Shown in pieces: positions 43,347-56,504 of a stretch of DNA of 64,000 nt. The stretch's first letter is position 1. Each line of letters begins with the position of its first letter. The stretch spans positions 146,225,433 through 146,289,432 of the forward strand of contig NC_081824.1 of NCBI RefSeq assembly GCF_030867095.1. The letters are read 5' to 3'. The notes beneath the pieces are model-generated. The model had not been told where the DNA came from. It saw only the letters and a list, made by a program, of their open reading frames with translations, and did no database searches. This stretch comes from Alligator mississippiensis (Eukaryota; Chordata; Crocodylia; Alligatoridae). The position numbers and the translations under genes were made by a program.

Positions 43347-43500
43347 TCATAGACCCATAGGCTCATAGAAAAGGAGTACTAGAAAGAACCTCAGCAGATT
43401 ATCTAGTCCAACCTCTACTCAAGGCAGAATCACCCCTATCCAAACCATCCTGTATACATCTCTGTCTAACCTATTCTTAAAACTACACAAGCAACCCAGA
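43347..43500 (-). mobile_element. CR1 LINE 3' tip
   Basis: The sequence from CATAGACCCATAGGCTCATAG through CTAGTCCAACC and TCTGTCTAACCTATTCTT is the complement of a CR1 3' end and its last coding bases. It is about 150 bp and decayed. Confidence 0.6.
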
Positions 43501-44515
43501 GGAGGATCCAGAGGGGGTGCGGTGGAGTAGACACACTCTTCTTTTGGACCACACCATGGGAGAAGCAGACAGGACTTTTTTTAAGTCCCCAAAGCCGGTA
43601 AGAATCTCATCCTTCCAGCCCTGCCCTCAGCTCCTCCGCCCTTCCCTTACATCTTCAGCAGCACATCCCCTACCTTCGCGTTACCCCCTCCCCCTTCCCA
43701 CTGCTGCCATTACCATTGTCCCTGCCTGATGCTTGGGACAGAGGGAAGGGGGAGGATCCAGACCTTATCCTGCTTCACTCCATCTGGGAACAGTGACAGC
43801 AGCAGGTGGTTTCTTCCTCTGTGCCTGGTCCCCTTTGGTGTTCTCTGCCATCCTCAGAAACAAGTGTGGGGCAGGGGGACCCACCCACCACCACCACTAA
43901 GTACCCTGCTGAGCCCAGCTGCAGAATCTCTGGATGTCTTCTTTCTGTGAAATGACCTGGAAGGGTTGTAATTTGAAAGGGTTGTGGGTGGGTACACTGT
44001 CCCACAACCCTCCCAAACCACAACCCTCCCAAATCATTTCACAGAGGGTGGGGTTCCAGAGCTGCTGCAGACAGGCTCAGCAGGGGACAGCAGTGGTGGT
44101 GGTAGATGGGTTTCCCATAGGTGGGTTTTCCACTTGCACCCACAGTGTCAGAGAATGCCCAAGGGGACTAGGCAAGGAGGTGGAACCCACTCATTGCTGC
44201 TGCAATTGTTCCCAGCTGGACTGGGCAAGAAGTGGCTCTTGAACTCCAGCCTCCACTCCAAAATTAGTTGGGGACAGAGGCAGTGGCGGAGGTGAGTTGG
44301 GGAGGGGAGAATAGGAAAGGAGGGGACATGCTGCTGAAGAATCAGGGGTGGGGAGGGGAGAGGAAGATTCTTGCCTAATTTGAAGACTTAAAAAATTCCC
44401 TGCTCTTCCCATCTTGATTAGAGGGAGGAGTGGGGAGTGGGGTGTGAAGCCACCCCTGCAATGCCAGTCAGTGCTCCCACCCTCCTTTCACAAAATACTG
44501 GATCTGCCCATGAAA
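43501..44515. other. GC-rich block, possible DNA-element relic
   Basis: The block opens with GGAGGATCCAGAGGGGG and closes near AATACTGGATCTGCCC, which may be inverted ends. Internally it has inverted words around CCACAACCCTCCCAAA (43990-44040). No coding signature. Confidence 0.35.
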
Positions 44516-45997
44516 CAACCCTGTCGTAAAACTACAAAGCATATTTCTCCCAAACACCAGGAACACTCTCACCTGCCCCAGGTAAAGCAGGGAAATGAGG
44601 TCACTGCCAGTGTCTTGTCACTACAAATGTTGTTTGAATATATTCAAGAAATGCCAGAAAGAGGGCCATGCCCCTTGCTATAAAGGAAGGCAAAAATTTC
44701 TGCAATCCATGCCAATCTGACTGTGAGGTAAAATTCCTTCCAGATCCCAAATATGGTAATTGGTCTTACCCTGAGCACAGAGAACCTAATTCTAATGAGG
44801 AACCTCTGGTTTTAAGTTCCAACAGAAATATCAGCACATCCCAGTCAAAACTCCCAGCCCCGGCTGGAAGAAAGTAAGTGCAGCCTCACTCCCCTGCTTC
44901 TGAGGAAGGTGACAAAAAAATCCCTGGTACCTACACCAACAGGAAGGGGAAAAAATTCCTTCCTGGCCCCATGTGGTAACCAGCAAAGTAAAGATACATG
45001 AGACAAAACCAGTCTCCATTTTGCTATGCAACCTATAAACTACAAACAGAACTTCACACATCAGACCCCCTAGCTACAGAACCAGAACTCCCCTTTCCAT
45101 AATCCCTTCCCCTCCCAAAATGTATCCCAGTCCCTGTAGACTTCTTTGGTAAGTAAACTGGTTGTGGAGAACTGCTTCATTCCCCTTTGTTTAGCATGAT
45201 CTTCTCCACTTGCTCTGTGGGCTGCAGAGCTCTTCTTATGATTTCCCAGTGATCATGGGACTCCTGGGCTTCCAATGGTTGTATTTTGCAGCACAGTGCT
45301 GTGAGATAGGCTGGAAGCTGCAGCCTATAAAAAGAACTATGACCTGATTGGTATCACATAAACCTGGTGGGACAGCCTGCACTGCTGAGCCCCCATGGCC
45401 TGGGGGCATAACAGGCTGCACAGGGCCCACCTCCCTGTCCCTGGGTGTGGGAAATTGTACCTTTAAATGGCTTTTACAGAAGCCAGTTGGAACAGATTGC
45501 TGTGTTGTGCAGGGAAGATTCTTGCTCTGAAATGGAGCGGCATCCCTGGTTTTTGGCCCTGGCACTGGCCTTGCCCCCAGCAGGGGAGAAAATATCCCTT
45601 TGAGTGAGAAAGGCCTAGAACCCAGTCTCTTGCTTTCTGGTCAAGTACTCATGACCACTGGACTAAAAAGAGGGACAGTCTGCCTTCCCAGAAACATTGT
45701 TAGCCATGGTTTTTTGGAACTAAAGTTTCAGGATTTACCCAGCATTATATCCATGCCTGGGCAAATCTATTCCACCTGGGTGTGTATGCAAACAAAGAGG
45801 AACCTTCTGAGCTCAGAAGGGTAGTACAGGGTGAATGTGGATATGCAGAACCCAAACTGTGGGTATGTACCAAAATTGCAATGGTGCAGCCATGTAAGTG
45901 CCACTTCAGTGCAAAAAAGCAAAATAAAACTGAGATCAATGTTCTAACTATATTTTCTGTCCCAGACGTCATGCCTTAAGTCTGGCATAATCATCCA
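44516..45997. other. no gene recognised
   Basis: No exon or element was recognised. Words such as AAATTCCTTCC...GGCCCCATGTGG near 44960 resemble CR1 3' UTR fragments, but too weakly to call. Confidence 0.45.
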
Positions 45998-46478
45998 GGG
46001 TGCATCTACATGTGCACTTTACTGTGGAGTTGACTAATTAGGTCTGCAGTTAAGCGTCACTGTCTACATGAGCACCAATATTAGGGTGCAGTAAATTAAT
46101 TAACTCTGCTGTAAGATAGTACTGTTGGGGACAGTACTACCTTATAGCAGAGTAATTCACTCTGCCAAAATGCTCATGTAGATGGTGACTGAGGCTCGTT
46201 GGGGCACTAGGATGCTAAAGTGTCGGGGCTACCCACCTCCCAGTCCCACACTGAAGCACTCTTGGGCCCCAGGCAGCCTCTCTACTACCTGATGCCACTG
46301 CACAGAGCCTTGGGGCTGACCACTCTGAGCCTACTGCAAGCCCAGGGCTGCTCCATCCTGGCCCTAACTGCTGTAGTCCTGGGTATATGCAAAAACGCTG
46401 CACCCAGGAGCAGCTGACTCCAGCATGATTTGCACTGGAATTTATTAAAACTCACTAATTGCACATGTAGATGCACCC
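45998..46478. mobile_element. MITE-like element, family 1, with perfect 19-bp inverted ends
   Basis: The left end GGGTGCATCTACATGTGCA and right end TGCACATGTAGATGCACCC are exact inverted copies, the best-preserved ends of this family in the window. It is 481 bp. The interior holds ACTAATTAGGTCTGCAG and a further TACATGAGCACC word. No transposase is present. The target duplication is too short to fix (CA or CCA). Confidence 0.75.
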
Positions 46479-46839
46479 CATAGACTCAAACTGATAATCT
46501 GTGTATCACTTGCACATCTTTTTAAAACTGTTTATCCTATTTCCTCAACTACATGGAGATCCATCACTTCAGCTAATGAATTTAGGAGATAACAGGAACA
46601 CTTTGTATGAGAAATTATTTTAATGTAGACTATCCTGTCTCTAATATGAACACAAACTCCTATCACAACAGGCAGGAAAATCTATCGCCTGAAGCCTCTT
46701 TTGCTTTAACTGTACAGTCTTTTTAAAAGACCTTAAAGAAGCTTACTTAAGAAGTTCATCAGGTTCTGGTTAATTCCAAGAAGCAATGACTAGAAAAGGT
46801 TATGAGTGTAAGTGGTATAAATTTGTGAATGAGTAACTG
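46479..46839. other. no gene recognised
   Basis: Short AT-rich stretch between a MITE-like element and a CR1; nothing recognised. Confidence 0.5.
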
Positions 46840-49106
46840 ACAAATGTGTAGACCTGGAATGCTTACCAATTTAGTGATCATCACCTGCTGGAATTCACCA
46901 TCCAGCACAAGGTGGCAAAGGCCTACAGCAAGGCAGCAGCCCTGGACTTCAAGAGGACGGATTTCAATGAGGTAAGGAGAATAGTTGGGAAGGTACTGAG
47001 GTCCCGTAGGGGAGGGGAGTCAGGTGTCCAGGAAGAGTGGTCGTTCCTTAAGGAGACAATGCTTCAAGCCCAAAGGGAGGTAATCCCAACGCGAATCAAA
47101 GGGGGCAAGAGGATGCAAAAGCCCCCATGGCTCACCAAAAGCATAAGGGAATGTCTCCTAGCTAAAAAGGAGGTGTACACCCAATGGAAGGCAGGGGCCA
47201 TCACCAGGGAGGACTACACCTCGGTTGCTTGGGGCTGTAGGGGGGCGGTCAGGAAGGCCAAGGTGGAGATGGAAGTGGGACTAGCCACCCAGATCAAGGA
47301 CAATAAGAAGTCCTTTTTTAAATACATAAGGGGGAAAAAGAAGGTATTGGGTAACGTGGGGCCTCTGCAGGACATACTAGGAAATCTGGTCATCGCACCA
47401 AACAGCAAAGCTAAACTATTTAACAATTTCTTTGCCTCCATTTTTCTGAGCAAGGGCCGGGTCACTCCCCCCACTGGGACCCCCATAGGTCCCAGGGGAG
47501 GTGCACCCAGGCCTAGGGTCATTGAGGACCTAGTCAGGGAACTTCTGGAAGGACTGGACGTATTTAAATCAGCAGGTCCTTATGATCTCCACCCCAGAGT
47601 GTTGAGGGAATTAGCAGAGGTCATAGCAGGACCCCTGGCACGGCTTTATGAGTGCTCATGGTGCTCTGGTGTGGTGCCAGAGGACTGGAAAAGGGCCAAT
47701 GTGGTTCCCATTTTCAAAAAAGGGAGGAAGGAGGACCCAGAAGACTATAGGCCAGTCAGTCTTATCCCAGTCCTGGATAAGCTTTTTGAGAGAGTTATCC
47801 TGGCGCATGTCCATGAGGGGCCAGCAGGGGAGGTTATGCTTAGGGGCAACCAACATGGGTTCATTAGAGGCAGGTCCTGTCAGACCAACCTGGTGGCCTT
47901 CTATGACCAGGTCACAAAATCCTTAGACACAGGTGTAGCAGTGGACGTAATCTTTCTGGACTTTAGGAAGGCCTTCGACACTGTCTCTCACCTCATTCTC
48001 ATTAAAAAACTAGGGGACTGTGACGTCGACACCTACACAGTCAAATGGGTCACTAGTTGGCTGGAGGGCCGCACACAGAGAGTGGTGGTGGACGGGTCTT
48101 ATTCAACCTGGAGGGATGTGGCAGTGGGGTCCCCCAGGGCTTGGTCCTCGGGCCTGCACTGTTCAACATCTTCATCAGCAACTTGGAAGATAGTGTAAAA
48201 CACACCCTATTCAAATTCGCAGATGACACTAAGATGTGGGGAGAAGTGGGCATGCTAGAAGGGAGGAATAGGCTGCAATTGGACCTAGACAGGTTACAGG
48301 GGTGGGTGGATGAAAAAAGGATGGGTTTCAACACTGACAAGTGCAAGGTGCTGCACCTGGGGGGGAAGAACCAGCAGCATACCTACAGGCTGGGGAACTC
48401 CCTTCTTGTCAGTGCAGAGGCAGAAAAGGATCTTGGAGTCATTATTGATGCCAAAATGAACATGGGCTGACAGTGTGGGGAAGCGGTCAGGAAGGCCAAC
48501 CGCACCTTGTCATGCATCCACAGATGCATCTCAAGCAGGTCCAAGGAGGTGATCCTCCCCCTCTATGGGACACTGGTCAGGCCGCAGTTGGAGTACTGCG
48601 TCCAGTTCTGGGTGCCGCACTTCAGGAGGGATGTGGACAGCATTGAGAGGGTCCAGAGGAGGACCACCCGCATGATCAGGGGGCAGCAGGGCAGGCCCTA
48701 CAAGGAGAGGCTAAGGGACCTGAATCTGTTCAGCCTCCACAAGAGAAGGCTGAGGGGGGATATAGTGGCCTGTTACAAACTAGTCAGAGGGGACCAGCAG
48801 GCATTGGGGGAGTCCCTGTTCCCTCGAGCACTCCCAGGAGTGACAAGAAATAACGGTCACAAGCTGGCAGAGGGTAGATTTAGACTAAACATCAGGAGGC
48901 ACTACTTCACAGTCAGGGCGGCTAGGATCTGGAACCAACTTCCAAGAGAAGTGGTGCTGGCTCCTACCCTGGGGGGTCTTTAAGAGGAGGCTAGATGAAC
49001 ACCTCTCCGGGGTTGTTTGACCCTAGTACTCTTTTCTGCCATGGCAGGGGGTCGGACTTGATGATCTGCTGAGGTCCCTTCCGACCCTACTAACTATCAA
49101 ACTATG

Positions 49107-49107
<1 letters not shown>
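46840..49107 (+). mobile_element. CR1 LINE, 5'-truncated, three breaks
   Basis: It begins inside the endonuclease: SDHHLLEFTIQHKVAKAY (46873 on) keeps the SDH motif. The frame continues through ALDFKRTDFNEVRRIVGKVL, KSAGPYDLHPRVLRELAE, NYRPVSL-type DYRPVSLIPVLDK and VIFLDFRKAFDTVSH. A frameshift lies near 48115, just before GSGVPQGLVLGP. The catalytic KFADDTKMWG follows. A TGA stands at 48468-48470 (MNMG then stop, where CR1 has Gln), and another frameshift near 48975 (GGGGGG run) precedes the C-terminus. It ends with a CR1 tip (GGACTTGATGATCTGCTGAGG, TCCCTTCCGACCC), then a CA repeat in place of the usual octamer array. Confidence 0.9.
46912..48983 (+). pseudogene. CR1 ORF2 (end of endonuclease and reverse transcriptase), broken
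   Basis: The coding part of the preceding element. Three pieces (46912-48198, 48057-48470, 48507-48983) align end to end with the uninterrupted copy at 11.3-13.5 kb, at roughly two-thirds amino-acid identity by eye, so this belongs to a different, older CR1 subfamily. Motif A (FLDF) and FADD are intact. The protein would be a reverse transcriptase but cannot be made whole from this copy. Confidence 0.88.

Positions 49108-49108
<1 letters not shown>

Positions 49109-49146
<38 letters not shown>
49109..49146. repeat. (CA)19 microsatellite at a CR1 3' end
   Basis: An uninterrupted CA repeat starting immediately after the CR1 tip ACTATGAAA. It probably grew out of the element's short terminal repeat. 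Confidence 0.95.
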
Positions 49147-49148
<2 letters not shown>

Positions 49149-50497
49149 ACGTTTGTTCTTCGCTAAAAGTTTGGAACAGATTCAGTTTCATAGGTTTCCG
49201 TGGGCAGATGTTTCCACACATGTAGATAATAATTACTGAAGACATTAGCTCTATTTTTTTATAGTAATATTGAGGATATACCAAATAATCTGCACATATA
49301 GGCCTTAGAGAAATCAATAAAAAAGGTAGGAGATTGTGAGATACAGTGTATAAGGACACATTTATTTCTTACTTCTTAATATATATATATAAACATCCCC
49401 ATGTATGGTTTGTTTCCTCCTGATTTTCCAGGAAGCAAAAATATATCACATGCAGTCCCCTAAACCTGAATTTAATCCAGACATAAAGCAGCAGAAAAGC
49501 TGCAATTACAGAATGATCTGCAAATTTTGATGTTCAGACTTTCCTTCACTACTTCTGCAGGGATATTTCCAAATATATTTGGAGCAATGGGAACTCCTTT
49601 TGTTTATTAGTGGGCTAATGTGCTAACTCACTCATTCACCTTCTGTCTCCCTGTCCCTATACAAAGTTTTACCAGTGTTAACTGGCAGGAACATTTTTTT
49701 AAGATTCACTACCAATCATTTTATAAAGAGAGAAGCAAAGCAAGAATTTCTGTTGACTGCATTTGCGGATGAATTATAATAAAAACATCAATTCTGTTTG
49801 CATTCTGTATAATCATCATAAATCTAAATTCCCCCTAAGTTGTTTCATCCAGCTTTTCCAAGCTTCCTCTTAGATGCACAACAACTAGTTTATAGATCAC
49901 ACCAATTAAGAATAATTTATTAAAATACTTTTTAAAACTGTTATTTCACTAAACCATTTTTTCTATAAACACTTCCTGGGTGAAGTTTCTGCCCTCTGAA
50001 CTCATTCAAAGAGATATTTCCAGGATTTCTCTCAAAGAAGTAGGAGACATTATTTTACAAGTTACAGAATTACATAAAATAACAATTTTAAGACACTTCC
50101 ACCATTTCATTTCTCACACTCACACAAATCTATTGCTCACAAAAAAAATCAGCTATACTTGTTAACTACTCTTGAAAATTGCCTGTAGTCTCTGCCTATT
50201 TGCAATTGGGCTAGAAAGGTTAATATGCTATTCTTTCCCTATCTTCAGATTTATCCACAGTTACCTAAATTCCATAATCTCCTGTGAGATGCCCTCTGTA
50301 GATGAATAGATTTTAGTTCTGACTGAATTCCAGTCATTTTCAATAAAATACTTGAGGCTATATGCGTTTTTCTGTTACATTTTTCCTGTTTTCATCTAAT
50401 GTTTTTGAATAAAACCCTTATTTTATTAGGTGCCTGAATAATGCCCAACAATAAGAGTACTCTGCTAGCAAATGAAAGAAATGCAGATTTAGATCCT
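49147..50497. other. no gene recognised; AT-rich DNA
   Basis: A short AT dinucleotide run lies at 49380-49391. Nothing else recognised. Confidence 0.5.
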
Positions 50498-52400
50498 TTG
50501 GCCTCATCCACATGAGCAGGGGCATGTGTTTGCAGCAGCACAAATAGTAGTGGCAAAAGTTTGTGCTGCTACCAGTAGTGGCAAAAGTTTGTGTTGCAGT
50601 GCACGCCCCTGTTTGTGCACATTGCAGCGGGACACATTGTCCCATTGTTCTATGTGCTGCAGGAGGTGTGGCTGGGACGCAGGGTGCCTCAGTGGAGGGC
50701 TAGCCAGCAGGCAGTCCCCATGCTGAGTTACCCTCTGCCCCAGCCAACCGGGGAGTGGCACCTGGAGACCAGGGAGCAAGCAGCCCAGGATAGCTGCTCC
50801 CCTGTCTCTGTTCACTGAGCCCCCATACTGGGACATAGTGTGCCTGAAGACATGGCCTCCACATACCTCAGTGTGGGGACTCCACAGTGGAAGCCCCCAT
50901 GCTGAGACATACAGAGATAGGGGAGCAGCCAGCCCAGAGATGCCAGCTACCCAATCTCATTTGTCCCAGCACACAGCTCTGGTGTGCTTCCCGCTGCTTT
51001 TTAATTTTGGGGGGGAGGGGGAGCAGGCGGTTGCTACCAGGAAATCTGGTAGCAATTAGCAGCATTGTGCACAGTTTACTGTGCAACCTGTGTGATTTGT
51101 GATACCGCATGCCGCATGTGGCTGCGTGTCTGGATCTGGCCTCTCTGGGCAAAGGGGAGAAGGTGGTACAACTTGGGTTTCCTGTTTTTGCCCTAACCAC
51201 TCAGGTCCTGAGGTTTAAACTTACAGGAAACTTTTTCCTCCTCCATTTAATATGTTTTGGTCAAATATTTTGGGGTTGGGGGGAAGGAGGTTGTTTTTTG
51301 GTTTATTTTCTTATAAAGACAGCATTTTGTGACTTAACATTGACCCAGCACACAAGTGTATGGAGCCATGCCCAGCCAGTGCACTGCCTATTAAGTATGC
51401 TCAGTGGCCACATGGATGTTTACACATCCACACAGCATGGTTAATAGAATCCCAAATGGTGTAAATGCCAAAAATGCCACTTATGCAGCTGGAAAACTAC
51501 TACTATATTTGGGTACATAAAGTAAAATTGAATCCTGTTCTTTATTTTAGACTGCCAAAACTATAGACAAGTATATAGAATTATAACTCTTTGACAAGTT
51601 TCAACCAGTGCCAAGAATTTTTCGCAGAGCCTTAGTGACTAAAATAGGGGAAAAACCAACCCAACAACAAAAAAACCCCACGAAACTACTGTTGTCCATA
51701 TGTTTTTAAAGACAGTCTCTCTTTTCCAACGCCTTAGAATGGGATCTGAATCCAAGCTTCCCAGGCTTCAAGTATGTTCAGTTTTGGTACTGTAGTTTGG
51801 TATTGAATGGAAACAGGACTTCATTACTCTGTGGTACACACGATGGGTGTCTGGTGCCTCTTGAGTCAGGCCCCCCCCCGACACCAGTCAGCAACCAGGG
51901 AGGGAGGGTCCACCCGTGGCCAATCTCACTCACCATAAAATCAGCTGCACCGCTTCCGGAGCTCCCGCAGCCACTTCCAGAAGTGGCGTGTCCACTTTTG
52001 CTGGCGGTCCCACTCCCCAGCCGGCACTTGCAAGGGGAGCATTGGTGCTGCTGTCTGCCCCACTGCCCACCAGTTAAACAAGGAGTGTGGCCTGACAGGG
52101 GGTGCACCAGTGCTCTCAGGGGATGCACATGCACCCCCGTGTGCCCCCTGGTACACCCTCAAATAACATGAAACTTGTCTAAAATGCAGTCCCATGGGAC
52201 TGGGGAATAGTGTTGAGGGCTGGGGTGAGAAAGGTGTTGAGCAGGTGAGAGTGTGAGAGTTTGATCTATGCTGCTGAGGTTCCTGCCTCCTTGGCTGATT
52301 GATTATAGGGTGGAGCAGGACACAATGGGACAATGTGTCCTGCTGCAATGTGTCCTCATGTGGGGACACACCAGTGGCAGCTAGCATGGCAGCCCATCAC
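50498..52400. other. GC-richer block with repeated words, class unknown
   Basis: Contains a tandem AGTAGTGGCAAAAGTTTGTG pair (50550-50605) and a GGGACACATTGTCCCATTG word (50628-50646) that returns inverted near 52318-52340 (CACAATGGGACAATGTGTCC). At 51870-51890 there is a C run. It may be one or more nested DNA-element relics. No frame shows a recognisable domain. Confidence 0.35.
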
Positions 52401-54769
52401 TTTTGACTCTTTTAGTGCAAGGGCATCTATACACATGTTTCTGGGTGGAGGGGGTGGAGGGGGAGAGTGCTTTAATTGGAGATGCTCTAATTAAAGGACC
52501 CACAGTACCATGTGTATTCAGCATCCTGCACTTCAAAATGGAGGTGGAGGTGCCTGCAATTGATTAATAGAGTCTGCTCCAACATGTTCTAATTAGCACA
52601 TGTTGGAGCAGAAGTCCAGCACATGTGTCGGTACCCCAAGTGTTTAGGTATCTATTTAAAGCTGGGTCGAGTGGGGACAACCTTTAACAAGGTTTTGGAT
52701 CTTGACTTGAACTCATGCAGCTGAAGCCATAGAAAGATACTCTAAGCACTTTGCCACTACATCCAGATTTCCTAGAGTCCACTACAGTACAAATAAATAC
52801 ATAAATAATAACATGGGTTGAAATTTGGATCCAGAAAGTGATCAAAGTGTGAAATCTCCTAGTGCTCAAGGGAAGGAGAGATTTGGTTTTAATGGTTTTA
52901 ATGGCTCCATCTGTCTCCTGTATACAATAAATGCTACATATATTATATGTCTCTCTCTCTCTCTCTCTCTCTCAAAAAATGGCATCTTCGTGAGATTTGC
53001 TCATTTTTGTATGCTGGAAAGTAACAATTTTTTTAAAAACCCACAACCAGCCAAGAATACATACATTTTCCAGTCTGTTATTCATGGATGTTTTTGTTGT
53101 TGCATACAAAACTTTAATAGAAAGCAGACAGATATATTGCTAAAGTTTTTCACATGCTAATAAACATAATTCAAACAGCCATTACATCACTTCCCAAAAA
53201 TATAAACACTTTTTATTGAGGGTCCTAGTCTGGTACACTGCCCACAGTAAGCAGTACTTTACTCTGCAAGTGCTCTCAATGATTTCAATGGGACTACTCA
53301 TGTAGTAAAGGGGAAAATCAGTTCCATAGTGATGTAGGTTCAGGAAATCCACTGTTATTTAAAAAGTAAACTATTCCCTCAACCAGTTTTGTACAAGGTT
53401 TACTTTTAGGTCACATTCTAAACAGTACTTTTCATGGTGTTTGGAAACTGCTTCTAAGTACATAAAAACCCTGTATGTATTGGGACTTTGCAGATAGATA
53501 AAGAAAAAATTAAATCATTAAACTGAAAAATAAAAGCTGTGAAGAAGCCATACAAAGGGATAATGAGTGCATTTTCTCTGCCTTCTGTATTGGGTGGCAT
53601 GTAGCTTCCCCACCCTATAATCAATCAAGCATGCCTTGGAGGGATTAGTTTACTGATTCTCTCACTTATTACCAAGGAAATAGTTACAGCTGATTCACTG
53701 AAATATCAGCCAATATCAACATACCAAAGCAAGCTGGCATACTGCCACAGTGTAATAGGAGAAAGCTGGATGTTATTTTTTCAGAAAAAATAATTTATTT
53801 GAAAAAATATATATATATATGCAGTTCATTGCTACAGATATTATGATCAAATCTAGGTCAAATTTGGGAAAAAAGTTTCATCTGGAAAAAAGTTTGATTT
53901 TTTGGTTCAAAGTAATGTTATGAGACCAAGGACTTTTGTACCTCTCTGTGCATTTTTATGTAGCGACAAGAATGATAAGCTTCTTAAAAATGCATTTAAG
54001 ATTTCTTCTTACAAAAAAGTGTAGTGGTCATAATTCTGTTTTTCAATAAATTTTCCTACAAAATCATTTAATAAGATCAATCTGAAAGAAGCAAAACGCT
54101 AAAAATGCCTTCTTGAAAAAGAATGGTTTCTTTTACAAGTTGATATTTTATATTGACTACATGATGATTTCCAAGTTAGATGAGATATCATGAACCAACA
54201 GGTTTGGAATTCATTTGTGTATTTTAAAAGCTGGTTTGTGCAAGTTCTTCCAAAAGAAGATGGAAGAAAAGGGTTGCTGTGAGCAGCAGATCATAATCCA
54301 GAGCACAGTCAAACATTATTTTATGTTAAACATGACAGAATGGAGTCATACAAACAATGACCTAATAATCATAATAATTACTACCCACTAATTACTTTAG
54401 ACAAGAAATTAATTTTTGTTTGGGTATTGACTCACTTCCTTATCACAAATTTTGGTGGCAAAACTCAGTTGAATTGATACAGTAAGCTATGCTTTTCAAC
54501 TGGAACCATATGATAGTAATAACCCATGGCAAATCTGTCCATTGTTTTATATTTTGCTTTTTATTAATTCTTCTGTGCCCTTGAGAAACTGTAAGCCCTA
54601 TCTATATTTACATACAGAAATATACTAGTATAAAATCTATATGAGGGAAGGAAGGGAAAATGATGCAGGAATAACTAGTACAATGTTTAATTCCATTGGC
54701 ATAACCTCAGCAAATAATGACATTTTTTGCAAGAAAAGTGTTGGAGTAATGCTGCAGCCATGATGCTCC
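52401..54769. other. no gene recognised; CT microsatellite
   Basis: A (CT)n run lies at 52950-52973 and AT runs near 53810. A patch at 52430-52650 (GCATCTATACACATG, ending CAGCACATGTGTCGG) may be a decayed family 1 MITE. The rest is AT-rich. Confidence 0.45.
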
Positions 54770-54905
54770 AGGAAATATGCAAGAGGGAAGAATTTTTCTG
54801 GTTGATACCCTTTGTTGGACCAACTGTGTAGCTGGGTGAGATCTTACATAGCCTTTGGGGCACAAAGTACTTCTCCTGAGGTCTTCCCAAAAGCTGTGAC
54901 AAAAA
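54770..54905. repeat. dispersed repeat piece (GGACCAACT type)
   Basis: GGTTGATACCCTTTGTTGG, ACCAACTGTG and GGGGCACAAAGTACTTCTCC resemble the repeat at 17669-17820 and 58440-58610 in general layout. The class is unknown; a poly-A run of about 15 follows at 54901. Confidence 0.45.
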
Positions 54906-55257
54906 AAAAAAAAAATCACTCAGTTGCTCCCCTACCTCTTTTTGTGACTTTGTCATCTTTTGTGGGTTCCTTAAATGTCCTACATCTGGAACTTTCTTAG
55001 GCATATCCAGCACATGAGCTGCTGAGATCAAACATTTAAATTATTTAGAGTTCTGTGGAAAATGAGACATGAAAAGAAAGATTTCCAGAAATCAAGGGTC
55101 AACCAGTAGAACACAAGGAATTGTGCCAGGTGCACTGGAGTTCTACATGTCCAATTATCCAAATTCATCTCTGGTATGAACACAGGTAACTCCATTGTAT
55201 TCAATGTAATTGTGCTGCTTTTTATACGACTCCTGAATTTGGCCCTGAAAACCTTAA
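54906..55257. other. no gene recognised
   Basis: Nothing recognised apart from the poly-A run at its left edge. Confidence 0.45.
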
Positions 55258-56061
55258 GGTTAGGGACAGAAGTTACACATAAACCAGTTATAGTGATCAG
55301 AAATGGATTTAAACCTGTAACAGAACAAAAGCTCAGTGCACATAAACCAGTTTCAAAATGGCTGAAAGTGGTTTAAGATAAACCTGGTTGAATGTAGTAT
55401 CAGACTTAACTGATTTGGATCAAACCAGTTCATGAAACTTACGTCCCATACACCTTCCTGGTTCAAGTTAAATTACAGTCCCCCAGCATCCCAGCATGAT
55501 TGCCAGCCCTGGGCTGGGCTGGGCTGGGCTGTGTGCTCCAGAGTGCAGGGCTGGCCCCACCCCTCTGCTCCCCAGCTTGAGCAGTAAGACCTGGCTGACA
55601 AAGCAGGGGATGGGGGGGATGCAGCCCAGTCTACAGGCGGGGGGGCCGCTCCTCCCAGGCAAAATCCAGCTGGGGTCTGGGGTTAGAGAGGGGGGCTAAA
55701 CACCCCTTCCCCTGCTCAAACTTACCTTTGGCTACAACTGTGGACTACAAATCCCAGAGGCACCTGAAAGCAGGAATAGTAAGTGATGAGCAACCTTGCA
55801 GAGTCCTGCTGTTGTAATTCTGGACTGCAAATCCCAGAAACCTCTGGGGCAGCAGGAAGAGGAAGTGAACACACAGCCAGAGAGCCATGCTCTAGCACCC
55901 CCTGGTTTCTGGCCTGAGCTACTGCAGGCACGTGGCTGCATTTCCTGATTCAAAAGTAAATGTCCTAGCACTTCTGTTTCAATTTAATCTGCACAGTTTA
56001 GATTAACCTGCGAAGACTGAATTGATTCAGCCTCAGGCTTTTTGACTGTCTGTACTTAGCC
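55258..56061. mobile_element. inverted-repeat DNA element, family 2
   Basis: The left end GGTTAGGGACAGAAGTT and the right end (complement GGCTAAGTACAGACAGTC) form imperfect inverted ends. Left subterminal words (CACATAAACCAGTT) are repeated at 55275 and 55340. The middle is GC-rich with GGGCTG repeats near 55512-55530. It is about 804 bp, without transposase. The right 160 bp match, in inverted form, the start of the block at 60478. Confidence 0.6.
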
Positions 56062-56504
56062 TAAAAGCTAAATAAAGCTTTAATAAAAGCTTTTATCTTT
56101 AAGATTAAAGATATAAAAAGTATGATCTTTCCATCAGGAAGGTCTTCCCTGGACTAAAAAGATATTTGGCAAAATGAAAGTTGGATATTTGGCAGGTTGA
56201 AAATTGTGCCCTCTTCATTGTACCTGGATTTGTCTCACTTATTTACCCAAAGCACTAGCATTCAGATGAACTGAACTAATTCTGCTACTCTGCTCTTGAA
56301 CTGCTAACTGAAATTAGAGTCCAAAATTCAAAAGGAAAGCAGAAATGATTGACATAAAACATTTTACAAAACTCTAATATTAACCTAGGGAGAACATTCA
56401 CTCAATTAATGAAACCAAGTCTCTGTGGCCAGCTGTCAGGCCTAGACTGTCATCTGCCCCTGGGGTGAAAAGGCTATAAAGATTTCCTACTTGTCAAACT
56501 ATTT
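56062..56504. other. no gene recognised
   Basis: AT-rich; nothing recognised. Confidence 0.5.

Noticed and set aside
46912-48983. A retrovirus or LTR element as source of the RT frames
   Set aside because: The RT motifs ([14 protein letters not shown], octamer-like tip) are CR1, and no long terminal repeats, protease, integrase or envelope features are present anywhere in the window.
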